Position numbers and translations under genes: made by a program
Assembly (NCBI RefSeq): GCF_002896965.1
Contig: NZ_LYMM01000055.1
Coordinates: forward strand, 1 to 35,207
DNA: 35,207 bases
Reading direction: 5' to 3'
Source: Novosphingobium guangzhouense
Lineage (GTDB): Bacteria; Pseudomonadota; Alphaproteobacteria; Sphingomonadales; Sphingomonadaceae
In this document: piece by piece, positions 14,290 to 23,037 of the stretch
How positions within the stretch are numbered: position 1 is the stretch's first letter
How the letters are laid out: the number at the start of each line of letters is the position of its first letter
The notes under the pieces: generated by a model
Databases searched by the model: none
The model's input: only the letters and a program-made list of their open reading frames with translations
What the model was told of the DNA's origin: nothing

Positions 14290-15861
14290 TCAGGCTGCGC
14301 GCTTGCGGCGGCGCAGCAGGGCGAGGTCGGCGCGGCTGAAGGCGCCGGTGGCAACGGCGGCAACGGCGTAGACCGCGCATCCCGCCGAAACCAGCACTGC
14401 CAGCGCGATCCCGCGCACCAGCCATGAGCCGTGGACGTAGGGCAGCATCAGATCCTGCCCGAACCACAGCGCACCACCCATCGCCACAGCGGCGAGAGCA
14501 AGGCGCGGGCCCCGGCGCCTGAGGCGTGCATCGACGGTGAAGTGCCCCCGCTTCACCAGCGTACGATACAGCATCGCCACGTTGAGGGTGGAGGCCAGCG
14601 CGGTCGCCAGCGGCGGCCCCATGTGCTGCAGCGGCACGATCAGGATCAGGTTGCCGACAAGGTTGGCCACCATCGAGATCGTCGCGTAGCGCACCGGGGT
14701 TCGGGTATCCTGCCGCGCATAATAGCCGGGCGTCAGCACTTTCACGAGGATATAGCTGGGCAGGCCGATCGAGAACGCGGCCAGCGCCTCTGCCGTGCGG
14801 GCGACGTCGTTGGCGTCGAACTTGCCGTAGCCGAACAGGGCGGCGGCGATCGGTTCGCCGCAGACGATCAGCGCGACGGCGGCTGGCAGGGTCAGCAGCA
14901 GCGCGAGTTCGAGGCCGCGGTTCTGCGTTTCCATCGCCTCGGCCTCCTGTCCCCCGCCAAGCTGGCGAGAGATCGTCGGCAGCAGCACGGTGCCAAGGCC
15001 GATGCCGATAAGGCCAAGCGGCAACTGGTTCAGCCGGTCCGCCATATAGATGTACGTCACCGAACCGTGGGCCAGCAGGCGCGCGGCGATGGCGGTGGAG
15101 ATCAGCAGGTTGATCTGAACCGCGCCCGCTCCGGCGGCGGCGGGCAGGATCAGCGCGAGCAGCTGTTTCACGTCGGCGTTCCACACCGGCATGCGCAGCC
15201 GCATCGACACCCCGTTGGCGCGGCAGGCCAGCACCAGCCAGAGCAACTGCAGCGCGCCGGAAACGGACACGCCGATCGCCTGATTGCGCGCGGTGATCAG
15301 CGGGTCATCCGAATGGAAGCCCAGCAGCGCGACGATCAGCGTCAGGTTCAGCAGGATCGGCGCGGCGGCGTTGACCCAGAACTTGTTGAGCGAATTGAGG
15401 ATGCCGCCCAGCAGCGAGACGAGGCTGATCAGCGCAAGGTAGGGGATCGTCAGGCGGCTGAGCAGGACCGCGAAGGCGAACTGATCGTGCGTGACGTCGT
15501 TGAACCCGCCCGAAAGTAGCAGCGTGACCGGCCATGCCAGCACTTCGAGCAGCACCGTCATGACGATCAGGACCGGCAGCAGCACCGACAGCGCTTCTTC
15601 GGCGAAGTTGATGCCGGCGGGCAGGCCGGAACCGTTCTTGTCCGCCACCTTCTTGTTGAACATCGGGATGAAGGCCGATGCGAAGGCCCCTTCCGCGAAT
15701 AGCGCGCGGAACATGTTGGGCAGGCGAAAGGCGATCAGGAAGGCATCGGAGGCGAACCCGGCACCCACGAAGCGGGCGAACAGGCTGTCGCGCGCAAGTC
15801 CCAGTATGCGACTGGCGAGGGTCAGTCCGCCGACGCTGGCGAGGGCCTTTGCAAGGTTCAT
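14290..15861 (-). CDS. murJ: Lipid II flippase MurJ
   Basis: The product has 523 residues from the ATG at 15859-15861, chosen because the conserved start is MNLAKALASVGGLTLASRIL and an AGGAACAGGA ribosome binding site lies upstream. A 16-codon upstream extension exists but lacks family similarity. The family blocks LGLARDSLFARFVGAG and FRLPNMFRALFAEGAFASAF are clear, followed by about 14 hydrophobic segments of the MATE-like MOP fold. It moves lipid II across the inner membrane for peptidoglycan synthesis. trpS follows on the same strand. The frame is intact. Confidence 0.96.
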   Translation of the reverse strand: MNLAKALASVGGLTLASRILGLARDSLFARFVGAGFASDAFLIAFRLPNMFRALFAEGAFASAFIPMFNKKVADKNGSGLPAGINFAEEALSVLLPVLIVMTVLLEVLAWPVTLLLSGGFNDVTHDQFAFAVLLSRLTIPYLALISLVSLLGGILNSLNKFWVNAAAPILLNLTLIVALLGFHSDDPLITARNQAIGVSVSGALQLLWLVLACRANGVSMRLRMPVWNADVKQLLALILPAAAGAGAVQINLLISTAIAARLLAHGSVTYIYMADRLNQLPLGLIGIGLGTVLLPTISRQLGGGQEAEAMETQNRGLELALLLTLPAAVALIVCGEPIAAALFGYGKFDANDVARTAEALAAFSIGLPSYILVKVLTPGYYARQDTRTPVRYATISMVANLVGNLILIVPLQHMGPPLATALASTLNVAMLYRTLVKRGHFTVDARLRRRGPRLALAAVAMGGALWFGQDLMLPYVHGSWLVRGIALAVLVSAGCAVYAVAAVATGAFSRADLALLRRRKRAA

Positions 15862-15903
15862 GCGCGTCCTGTTCCTGTCACGAAACGCCGCCTTCATTCG
15901 CGA

Positions 15904-15994
15904 CGTCACCCTGAACTTGTTTCAGGGTCCATTTCGCGGCCTCGACCGGCGGCCTGATCGGCACGATGGACCCTGAAACAAGTTCAGGGTGACG
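15904..15994. repeat. 29-bp perfect inverted repeat, sphingomonad intergenic type
   Basis: 15904-15932 (containing CACCCTGAACTTGTTTCAGG) is exactly complementary to 15966-15994, with a 33-bp spacer. Each arm also folds on itself through CCCTGAA and TTCAGGG. I recall this CCCTGAAACAAGTTCAGGG element as very common between genes in sphingomonad genomes. It lies between secB and murJ and may shape or end secB transcripts. Confidence 0.9.
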
Positions 15995-16041
15995 AAGAGT
16001 GCAGGGCGGGGTGTTTGCACCACCCCGCCTCAGCAGATATA

Positions 16042-16557
16042 TCAGGCGTTGCCGACCGGCTCGCCCATGCCGGACTCAGCCTGCTGCTGCTGCGCCTGCA
16101 GCTGCTGCACGTAGAGGCCGTTGAAATCGATCGGTTCAAGCATCAGCGGCGCGAAACCGGCGTCGCGCACGGCATCCGACACGATGCGGCGGGCGTAGGG
16201 GAACAGGATGCGCGGCGCTTCTGCGAACAGGAACGCGTGGGCCTGGCCTTCTTCGAGATTGCGCATGCCGATCAGCGCGCAGTAGCTCAGCTCGACCGCG
16301 AAGGCGACGCCCAGGCTGGTGCGCGAGGAGCAGGTGATCTTCAGCTCCACTTCGTGGACCTCACCCTCGATCGCACGCGCGCCGATGTTGAACTGCACGT
16401 CGATCTGCGGCTGTTCCTGCCACGAGAACGCTTCGGGAGCGTTCGGATTCTCTACCGAGAGATCCTTGATGTACTGCGAAATGATACCTGCGGCCGGGGC
16501 GCTGTCGTCGCCGTTGCCGAGGTCGAGGTCGGAAATGATGTTGCCTTCGTCGGCCAT
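16042..16557 (-). CDS. secB: Protein-export chaperone SecB
   Basis: The product has 171 residues from the ATG at 16555-16557 (MADEGNIISDLDLGNG); an upstream in-frame start at 16575 lacks support. The family core SQYIKDLSVENPNAPEAF and the later APRILFPYARRIVSDAVRDA with FAPLMLEPIDF are unmistakable. SecB is a tetrameric cytosolic chaperone that keeps preproteins unfolded for SecA. The C-terminus carries a glutamine-rich tail (QQLQAQQQQAE), common in alphaproteobacteria. It is divergent from the Tim44-domain gene, a conserved arrangement in the class. Confidence 0.95.
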   Translation of the reverse strand: MADEGNIISDLDLGNGDDSAPAAGIISQYIKDLSVENPNAPEAFSWQEQPQIDVQFNIGARAIEGEVHEVELKITCSSRTSLGVAFAVELSYCALIGMRNLEEGQAHAFLFAEAPRILFPYARRIVSDAVRDAGFAPLMLEPIDFNGLYVQQLQAQQQQAESGMGEPVGNA

Positions 16558-16894
16558 CTGATCTGTGTCCCGCAATGGAATCTGAAATGTTCAGGTGGGG
16601 CGGGTAAAACATTTTGCGGGCGCGGGGAACACCCGAGCATCGGGAAAATTGTAGAGGTTGTGTCCCGATGGTGTGTTTGAACCGCTTTGTAGGGCTTCGA
16701 CCGGGCGGGAAAATCCCCCGAATGAGCCACTCACGCGTTGTTCATTTGTAAAGTGTACCTATCTGGGGCTATGTTCGAGCGCTAAGCCGAGGCCGCGTTT
16801 CGAGTCTTCGGCATTGCGCCGGAGTGCGATGCGGCTGCAGACCCGTCTTCGACCGGTCTTTGGTACGGCGCCACAGAAGGATGGAATTAGGGAC
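16558..16894. other. Divergent intergenic region, secB / Tim44 gene
   Basis: This 337-bp gap should hold promoters for both genes. A weak plus-strand candidate is TTGTAA (16746-16751), 18 nt, TATGTT (16770-16775). I see no RNA gene or repeat here. A frame open upstream of 16895 has no family similarity. Confidence 0.4.
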
Positions 16895-17584
16895 GTGACA
16901 CCGGAAATAGTGATCCTGGCCATGATCGCGGCCTTCCTTGGCTTGCGGCTGTACTCCGTGCTTGGCCGTCGTGCCGAGCATGAAGAGGAGCCTATCCAGG
17001 GACGCTTCGAAGGTCGTCAGGGCCAGAAGCCGGGTGCGCCGCGCGTTTCCGCACCGCCGCGCGCCGACCAGCGTGGCGACGAACGCGCCCGCGCCGAGCA
17101 GCCGCGCCAGCGCGCGATTCCGCTTGCACCGCCTGCCGTCGAACGCGGCCTGGCAGAGATCGCCCACGTGGATCGTCGCTTCGATGCCGGCGCATTCCTC
17201 GATGGTGCGCGCAGTGCCTATCGCATGATCCTCGAAGCCTTCTGGAAGGGCGACAAGGCCGAACTGCGCCAGCTTTGCAACGACGATGTCTACGCCAGCT
17301 TCGCCGCTGCCATCGACGCGCGCGTCGAAGCCGGGGAAACGCTCGACAATCGCCTGATCCGCATCGAGGAAACCGGCTTTACCGCAGCCGGCGTGGAAAA
17401 CGGCTATGCGCGTATCACCCTGCGCTTCCGTTCCGATATCGCTGCGGTCACGCGCGATGCCGATGGCCACGTGATTGCCGGGTCGCTCGACGATGCGATC
17501 GAGGCGGTTGACGTCTGGACGTTCGGTCGCGCGGTGAACTCGCCTGATCCCGACTGGCTGCTGGAAGAAACCGACGAGGGTTGA
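16895..17584 (+). CDS. Tim44 domain protein
   Basis: The product has 229 residues from the GTG at 16895. That start is chosen because the family begins with TPEIVILAMIAAFLGLRLYS, an N-terminal membrane anchor, and a short GGGA motif lies just before it; a longer upstream frame exists without similarity. A proline-, arginine- and alanine-rich linker (about 35-85) leads to a Tim44-like domain from about residue 90, with FLDGARSAYRMILEAFWKGD, LRQLCNDDVYASF and ENGYARITLRFRSDI. In alphaproteobacteria this inner-membrane protein resembles the mitochondrial Tim44 adaptor and usually lies by secB and mltA, as here. A terminator follows at 17648. Confidence 0.9.
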   Translation: MTPEIVILAMIAAFLGLRLYSVLGRRAEHEEEPIQGRFEGRQGQKPGAPRVSAPPRADQRGDERARAEQPRQRAIPLAPPAVERGLAEIAHVDRRFDAGAFLDGARSAYRMILEAFWKGDKAELRQLCNDDVYASFAAAIDARVEAGETLDNRLIRIEETGFTAAGVENGYARITLRFRSDIAAVTRDADGHVIAGSLDDAIEAVDVWTFGRAVNSPDPDWLLEETDEG

Positions 17585-17647
17585 CCGTTCGGCCGGGGCG
17601 GGGTTGATCCTCGCTTCGGTAGACTGCTAACCGGTTGATCCTGATCG

Positions 17648-17681
17648 GCCCCGCGCTACCCGGCGCGGGGCTTCTGCTTTG
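17648..17681 (+). terminator. Rho-independent terminator after Tim44 gene
   Basis: GCCCCGCG (17648-17655) and CGCGGGGC (17664-17671) form a perfect 8-bp stem followed by TTCTGCTTT. It separates the Tim44 gene from mltA, although a short readthrough would enter mltA 14 bp later. Confidence 0.75.
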
Positions 17682-17694
17682 TGGGGAGGGTGCA

Positions 17695-18975
17695 TTGACG
17701 CTGGAGATTGCGGCACGGGCCATCGTGCCGGAGGGGGCCGCGCGTCGAACGCTTCGTGCAAATTCCGTGCAAGTCGCGCGCTCTGCGCTGATCGGCGGTC
17801 TGCTTGCCGTGCTGGCCGCCTGCGGAGGCGTTATTCCATCCACCGGAGGGCCGCGTCCGACCCGGCCGCAAACAGGGCTTCCCAGCCAGCCGGTGCCGCC
17901 GCAGAACGCGCTTGCCGCCGGAGTGCGGCGTGGGCCGGCACTGACCTCGCTGCCGATGGGGGCGTCCGACGCGGCCGGGGCGCTTGCGTCTTTCCGCGAA
18001 AGCTGCCCGCGCCTTGTCGCGCGCAAGGATGGCAGTGGGCTGACCCGACCGGAGGACTGGCGGCAGGCCTGCACGGCGGCGGCACGCTGGGGTGCAGGAT
18101 CGCCCGCGCTGTTCTTTTCCAGCTTTTTCGAGGCCGCCCGCATCGGCGATGGCCGCTCCTATGCCACGGGATACTACGAACCCGAGATCGCCGGAGGACG
18201 CACGCCGCAGCCCGGCTATACGGTGCCGGTCTATGCCTTCCCCGGCGACCTTGTACGGGCAAGGCCCGGCGATGCCGCACCGCTGAAGGACGGGCGCATG
18301 CCGCTTGGCCGTTATGCCCCCGACGGCACTTTCACCACCTACTTCGACCGGGCGCAGATCGACGCCGGTGCGCTGGCGGGCAAGGGTCTGGAGATCGCCT
18401 GGGTTGCCGATCCGGTCGAGTTCTTCTTCCTGCAGGTTCAGGGCTCCGGCCGCCTCGTCGCGCCGGATGGCACGGTGACGCGCATCGGCTATGCGGGGCA
18501 GAATGGCTTGCCCTATACCGGCATCGGCGGGGTCATGCGCGATCAGGGGCTGGTCGGCTCAGGGCCGGGGCAGTACCCTGGGTCGATGCAGGGCATCATG
18601 CAATATGTGCGTGAACATCCGGTCGAAGGGCGTGCGCTGATGGAGCGGAATCGGTCGTGGGTGTTCTTCAAGGTGCTGACCGGCGACGGGCCGCTGGGTG
18701 CGCTCAACGTTCCGGTGCGAGCGGGTAATTCGGTTGCCGCAGACCCTCGCTATGTGCCGTTGGGTGCCCCCGTGTACCTTGATATGGACCGCCGGGAGGC
18801 CAACGGGCTGTGGATCGCGCAGGATACGGGCGGTGCGATCAAGGGCGCGAACCGTTTCGACACCTTCTGGGGTGCCGGGGCACAGGCCCGCGTGACCGCA
18901 GGCGGGATGAGCGGGCGCGGCAATGCCCTGATACTGCTGCCCAAGGGCGTCCTGACCCGTCTTGGCGCCCGATGA
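17695..18975 (+). CDS. mltA: Membrane-bound lytic murein transglycosylase A
   Basis: The product has 426 residues from the TTG at 17695, chosen for its GGGGAGGG ribosome binding site and because it lies just past the terminator. A GTG at 17767 would give a more typical 18-residue lipoprotein signal but has no ribosome binding site. The lipobox LAAC puts the acylated Cys at residue 43. The MltA domain shows ATGYYEPEIAGGRT, PVEFFFLQVQGSGRL, YAGQNGLPYTGIG and the 3D-type end IAQDTGGAIKGANRFDTFWG with the catalytic Asp region. It cleaves peptidoglycan glycan strands to 1,6-anhydro ends at the outer membrane. It overlaps the Smr gene by 4 nt. Confidence 0.94.
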   Translation: MTLEIAARAIVPEGAARRTLRANSVQVARSALIGGLLAVLAACGGVIPSTGGPRPTRPQTGLPSQPVPPQNALAAGVRRGPALTSLPMGASDAAGALASFRESCPRLVARKDGSGLTRPEDWRQACTAAARWGAGSPALFFSSFFEAARIGDGRSYATGYYEPEIAGGRTPQPGYTVPVYAFPGDLVRARPGDAAPLKDGRMPLGRYAPDGTFTTYFDRAQIDAGALAGKGLEIAWVADPVEFFFLQVQGSGRLVAPDGTVTRIGYAGQNGLPYTGIGGVMRDQGLVGSGPGQYPGSMQGIMQYVREHPVEGRALMERNRSWVFFKVLTGDGPLGALNVPVRAGNSVAADPRYVPLGAPVYLDMDRREANGLWIAQDTGGAIKGANRFDTFWGAGAQARVTAGGMSGRGNALILLPKGVLTRLGAR

Positions 18976-19559
18976 AACGGCCGGGGCGCAGGCTTACGGC
19001 CGAGGAAAAGGCGATCTGGGCGCAAGTTGCGCGTACCGTCAAACCTCTCGTCCCGTCGCGGCCAAGTGCGGCTGGCGCGCCTGAGCCTGCTCCCGCCCCG
19101 GCTCCGGTCATGTCGATTGATATCGCTCCGCCACCGGCGAAGAAGGTCAAAGGCCGCGTCCCGCCGCCGCTTCTGCCCAAGGCGCCCCCGCCCAAGCCTC
19201 GTTCGGAAGTGCCGGTCAACCTTGATGGCTCGTGGGAAAAGCGCATTTCCAAGGGGACGCTGCTTCCGGATTTCAGCCTCGATCTGCACGGTTCGAACCT
19301 TGATCAAGCCTACGTGCGGTTGATGCACGGGCTGTTGCAGGCCAAGGCGATGGGCGCGCGCGTGGTTCTGATCGTGACGGGCAAGCCCCGGCCCGTGGAT
19401 GCTGCGGATCGCGGGAATGCGCGCGGAGCGATCCGCGCAAAGATCGCCGATTGGCTTGCTGCAAGCGAGCACGCCTCGGACATTGTCGCAGTCCGCGGTG
19501 CGCACCGACGCCACGGCGGGCAGGGCGCAATTTACGTAGTGCTCAGGAAGCGCCGCTAG
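18972..19559 (+). CDS. Smr/MutS2 C-terminal domain protein
   Basis: The product has 195 residues. The ATG at 18972 lies in an ATGA overlap with mltA. The N-terminus (MKRPGRRLTAEEKAIWAQV) is followed by a proline- and alanine-rich linker (about 30-75), then an Smr domain from about residue 98 with LDLHGSNLDQAYVRL, VVLIVTGKPRP in place of the usual TGKG, and AHRRHGGQGAIYVVLRKRR at the end. Smr domains bind or nick DNA or RNA; stand-alone alphaproteobacterial members have no settled role. It is the last gene of the mltA unit, with a weak 5-bp hairpin (TCCCC/GGGGA, 19569-19582) just after it. Confidence 0.9.
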   Translation: MKRPGRRLTAEEKAIWAQVARTVKPLVPSRPSAAGAPEPAPAPAPVMSIDIAPPPAKKVKGRVPPPLLPKAPPPKPRSEVPVNLDGSWEKRISKGTLLPDFSLDLHGSNLDQAYVRLMHGLLQAKAMGARVVLIVTGKPRPVDAADRGNARGAIRAKIADWLAASEHASDIVAVRGAHRRHGGQGAIYVVLRKRR

Positions 19560-20159
19560 ACGCAGTTCTCCCCATAAGGGGAATAAGCATGATTTTCAGA
19601 AGGATGTGGAGGCCGAGCCGGAATCGAAACCGTAAAATAAATACTGGTAAAACAGATTGTTACATATTTTTCAGGCAAAGAAATCCATCAATTAGTCCAT
19701 CATTTTCATCATTTTGGCCGTTCAGCGCGGTTCGATTCTCGTCGTACTGTTGTAATTATGCAACGAAAATAAATATGTAATGGAATCAATATGATGGTCA
19801 AATCAGCCGTTGTGTTACGTCTTTTGGTTTTCGAGCTCGGCGAAAGTCCCAATGCGAGAGAGTTAAAGTGTCAAACTGCTGCCCGATCTGACATGCTGGC
19901 TCGGCAGCGTTTTTGCGTGACGTCTCGCTAAAAATCATTGGCGATTGCTCCCATCTGGTCCCAGCGGATATCGGGGCAGCGCCGCAAGCTACGCGATGCT
20001 TATGCCGAGTTCGAACCTCGTGGTTCGAGGCTCTCCGGTTACGCGTCGGTATATCTTAAAGGCAAAAGGCAACATGCCTGCTGAATTACCAAAGGTACTT
20101 CTGGTGCACAAACACTGGAATCAGGGTTAAGCGTTATTGCGCAGGGTGTTGTTAGGAAG
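19560..20159. other. AT-rich gene-free stretch at a core/accessory boundary
   Basis: About 600 bp without a convincing gene. From about 19620 to 19800 the sequence is strikingly AT-rich compared with both sides. Short frames exist but lack ribosome binding sites and protein-like composition. It separates the conserved mltA-smr unit from a regulatory block and may be an old insertion edge. Confidence 0.5.
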
Positions 20160-20900
20160 TCAGTAGTTACTCTGACTGCTGAGCGAAGGTCTGCGTTCAA
20201 GATGCAGGTAGGTCGAATCAAATTCTCCTATTTTCTCAAGGCGCTCTATATCGTGAATTACCAGTGTTTTACCTGATAAAGAAATGAGCGATTCACGGCG
20301 CATCCTTTGCAAAACCCGGTTTACGTGAACTTTCGTCAGACCGACAGTGTCGCCCAGTTGCTCCTGCGTCAAAGGCAGATCGAATTGATTCGCATGCACC
20401 AATCCAACCTGCCGCATGCGAAAGCACATCTCACAAAACAGATGCGCCAATTTCGAGAATGCATCGCGCTGGCCCATATTCACGATCCATTCGCGCAGCA
20501 CTGCCTCATCTACGAGCGTCGCCCAAAGCAACGCCTGGGCAATTCGAGGGTGCGAATCAAGGATCTCCAGCATGTCAACTTTCGGAATTGCCGCGACCTT
20601 TGCATCGCTAAGAAGTCCGATCGAATGATCCATCTGCTTTAAAATGAAGATATGAATGTCGCACAAGTCTCCTGGGATTAAATAGGCTACGATTTGGCGG
20701 TTGCCATCGGGAAGGAATTTGTATCGATACGCCCAGCCTTCCAGTAGGAAGAAAACGGAATCTGGTCGATCGCCTTCCATAATAAGATCGGATCCGGAGA
20801 TATAACTATCGGTGTTCCTGCACAGATCGTTCAGGCGCCTGGTATCTTCTTCCGAAAAATCCGTGAAGCTCGAGAGTTTGCGGGTGAGAGGATTGTCCAT
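20160..20900 (-). CDS. Crp/Fnr family transcriptional regulator (1)
   Basis: The product has 246 residues from the ATG at 20898-20900, which has a strong GAGGAG ribosome binding site; a longer upstream frame lacks similarity. An N-terminal cyclic-nucleotide-binding-type domain (about 30-130, with DLIMEGDRPDSVFFLLEGWA and FLPDGNRQIVAYLIPGDLCD) leads through a long helix to a Crp-type HTH (PLTQEQLGDTVGLTKVHVNR, about 180-200). It lacks the N-terminal cysteine cluster of FNR and resembles the FixK-like subgroup common in sphingomonads. Its effector is unknown. It is one of three paralogues in 5.5 kb. Confidence 0.9.
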   Translation of the reverse strand: MDNPLTRKLSSFTDFSEEDTRRLNDLCRNTDSYISGSDLIMEGDRPDSVFFLLEGWAYRYKFLPDGNRQIVAYLIPGDLCDIHIFILKQMDHSIGLLSDAKVAAIPKVDMLEILDSHPRIAQALLWATLVDEAVLREWIVNMGQRDAFSKLAHLFCEMCFRMRQVGLVHANQFDLPLTQEQLGDTVGLTKVHVNRVLQRMRRESLISLSGKTLVIHDIERLEKIGEFDSTYLHLERRPSLSSQSNY

Positions 20901-21503
20901 CCCGATTTTCTCCTCATACGCCGTCAGCAGCACGAACTGTATCATGCTTTGCCGGATACAAGGGTTGTCTCCGACGATGGGCGTCAAATCTGCCATCGCA
21001 TGATATTTTAGCGGCCGGGGTGATTGAAGCCTGCAATGACACTTTGCCCTTGAATCATCGTGCCGGAGCCACGCTTGGCCAGCAGGACGCCGAGCGCTAG
21101 AGCAGATCTGCTCGATCATCAGGGTATGTGCTACCGGACACATTCACTTTCGACCATGCGCTGAAATCGGCAAAAAGCTTTCAAGACGCTAAGTGACCAA
21201 GTCAGTCCATGGCAGGAAGATCGGGCAATTCAACTTCCCTGGAAGCGTCGAATGGCTCCAATTCGAGAGGCATGTTGAGCGCTCGCGAGGGCACTGCACT
21301 GCGCTTATCAATGCATCAGGCCGGGGTAATATCGTCGGCAGGGCGAACGCTGTTTCCGAGTGAACTTTGCGGGGTGGTAAAAACGGTCATTCTTCGCATG
21401 TTTGCAAGGATGCGGGTACTACCCGCCACCCCCGCCTGTTTCCAAAACTTCCTCAACAGGTTCACAGGGCGATCGTCAGATTTTTCAGCCTATGTCCGGT
21501 ATT
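20901..21503. other. Gene-free stretch upstream of Crp/Fnr regulator 1
   Basis: About 600 bp with no supported gene. It contains a palindrome GCGGGTA C TACCCGC (21412-21426), which could be an operator or a structural element. Frames on both strands here lack ribosome binding sites and family similarity. Confidence 0.45.
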
Positions 21504-21695
21504 TCAATGACCTTGACGGCTCGTGTCATGAGCCGCGCTTTCCCGCTCCTGCTTGTCCATTTCCAGATGCCAAATATTGCGACCAACAAATATCAGCAAG
21601 GCCATAGCGAGTACGATCGTCACGATAAATATGCCAGCGCGGCCTTTTTTTCGTGTAGACGGTTCACGATCCGTGGTTTTATTATATTTTGCCAT
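21504..21695 (-). CDS. Small single-pass membrane protein, hypothetical
   Basis: The product has 63 residues. The ATG at 21693-21695 has GGAAAAA about 7 nt upstream. A basic N-terminus (TTDREPSTRKKGR) is followed by one hydrophobic helix at about 21-39 (IFIVTIVLAMALLIFVG) and a charged C-terminal tail. Short proteins of this design (basic start, one membrane span, polar tail) occur in sphingomonads. Function unknown. It stands alone between two Crp/Fnr genes on the same strand. Confidence 0.5.
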   Translation of the reverse strand: MAKYNKTTDREPSTRKKGRAGIFIVTIVLAMALLIFVGRNIWHLEMDKQERESAAHDTSRQGH

Positions 21696-21937
21696 CGCAT
21701 TTTTTCCGATATATTATGTTGAAAGAATAATGGTTCAATATTTTATGGCAAGTGAGCTAAGTATATCGGGTAATATGATGCTCATATTTCGATGACTTGG
21801 TGCAGAGGTGTTTCCGTCTATTGCGATCGGCCCCGATACGTTGGCTCAGGTCAACTTGCGGTGGTGTTGGGATCATTCCTGACGGGACGCCCCTTGCCGC
21901 GGAAAATGTAGCAAGGTCTTTAGTCTGATTACTGATG

Positions 21938-22618
21938 TCAGGCTGCCGCGTTTTCCGGCTGGTGGCAGTCAAGCAGATTGTAGGTGGAGTTCGGCGGGAA
22001 ATCCGTCGCGATTTCCGCATCCCCGAAAGCCAAGGGGTTGGGAAGGTGCAGCAGCTTTCCAGAGAGCTCGAGCAGGCCCCGGGTTCTCAAATCGCCCAGC
22101 ACGCGATTGACGTGGACGGGGGTCAAGCCCACCGCATCGGCGATGTCCTGTTGCGTCAGCGGAACTGCACATCGGTTATTCATCACCCTGCCGCGGGCAT
22201 GGAGGCGCCGGTACAGCTCGCTCATCAGGCCGTAGACCCTTTCCACCGCGGTTTGGCGGCCGAGGCTGACAATCCAGGATGTCTGACGGGCATGGCCGCG
22301 CAGCATGTCCGCAAGCAGCTGCCTTACATAATTTCCGGGTCTGCCATGAATGCCAGCCAGCGGGATGCAGCGGGCCTTGATCGGCGTCAGTGCAACGATC
22401 GGATAATCCGCCCTGCCAGAAAGCAGCCACTGTGATTCGCAGAAATCTCCAGGCGCATATAGCGCGGTGATCTGTCGCCGTCCGTCCGCCAGCATACAAT
22501 ATCGGCTAGCCCAACCATCTTCGATCTGGAAAACGTGGTCGTGGACCTCGTCTTTACGGGCCAAATGTTCATGGCGTCGGAATTGACGTTGACGGGTGCT
22601 ACTATGATCGACAGCCAT
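21938..22618 (-). CDS. Crp/Fnr family transcriptional regulator (2)
   Basis: The product has 226 residues. The ATG at 22616-22618 follows a modest AAAGAGA ribosome binding site. The sensor domain is shortened at its N-terminus compared with regulator 1 but keeps VFQIEDGWASRYCMLADGRR and LYAPGDFCESQWLL. The HTH is clear (PLTQQDIADAVGLTPVHVNR, about 165-185). It is divergent from the histidine kinase unit that begins at 23038, and an FNR-like box lies in the shared upstream region (22781). It may regulate either unit. Confidence 0.88.
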   Translation of the reverse strand: MAVDHSSTRQRQFRRHEHLARKDEVHDHVFQIEDGWASRYCMLADGRRQITALYAPGDFCESQWLLSGRADYPIVALTPIKARCIPLAGIHGRPGNYVRQLLADMLRGHARQTSWIVSLGRQTAVERVYGLMSELYRRLHARGRVMNNRCAVPLTQQDIADAVGLTPVHVNRVLGDLRTRGLLELSGKLLHLPNPLAFGDAEIATDFPPNSTYNLLDCHQPENAAA

Positions 22619-22780
22619 TGGCGTCTCTTTCAGATTTGCCCCGCCTCCGACGATCGATCTAAACCTTCAAAGCAGGTGTCATGTTGATGCATGTTAGTTT
22701 TCGGCGGCGTCGTGCGATGGAGCGAGCGGTATCTACGACATGCTCGAGCGCGCGGGCCTTACGTTTGAATGCGCGTCACA

Positions 22781-22794
22781 TTGATCCAGATTAA
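22781..22794. promoter_or_regulatory. FNR/FixK-like box
   Basis: TTGAT CCAG ATTAA matches the FNR/FixK consensus TTGAT-N4-ATCAA at 9 of 10 positions. It lies between divergent Crp/Fnr regulator 2 and the histidine kinase, where a Crp/Fnr protein would be expected to act. A single such match can occur by chance. Confidence 0.4.
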
Positions 22795-23037
22795 CTTTGG
22801 TGGCCGCAAGGGAACGCGACCGGATCGCTGTCATTTCGGCTTCGAAAGGCTCCGAAATCGAGCGCCTGCTCGGCGCTCCCCAATGGTCATCGGGAAAATT
22901 GTCGAAATCTATGGCGAAGGCTCCAAGAGGCGATCCCGCCCTTCGTCGACCACATCAGGCGGCTCTACGCGGAAATTGTTGTCTCGGCCTGCGAAATTGG
23001 CCACCCGTCCACGTCTCAACTGCACGATGGGTCGATA
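22795..23037 (+). pseudogene. Coding-like 5' extension of the kinase frame, no start codon
   Basis: The kinase frame stays open from the TAA at 22792 to the ATG at 23038. The codons from about 22921 look truly coding: they read EAIPPFVDHIRRLYAEIVVS with GC-rich third positions, and run on without a stop. No ATG, GTG or TTG begins this frame, while more coding-like sequence sits just upstream in other frames (for example GKIVEIYGEG). I infer a gene or N-terminal domain damaged by one or two frameshifts. Sequencing error is an alternative. Confidence 0.4.

Noticed and set aside
14431..15519. Long plus-strand frame of 362 codons
   Set aside because: It is fully antisense to murJ, has a low-complexity Arg/Gln/His composition and no ribosome binding site.
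16658..16894. N-terminal extension of the Tim44 protein
   Set aside because: The family starts at the membrane anchor encoded from 16895, and the upstream residues have no similarity or ribosome binding site.
19611..19640. tRNA-like 3' end on the minus strand (TTCGATTCCGG...CCTCCA)
   Set aside because: The T-stem does not pair and no anticodon arm or acceptor partner is found upstream. A chance resemblance.
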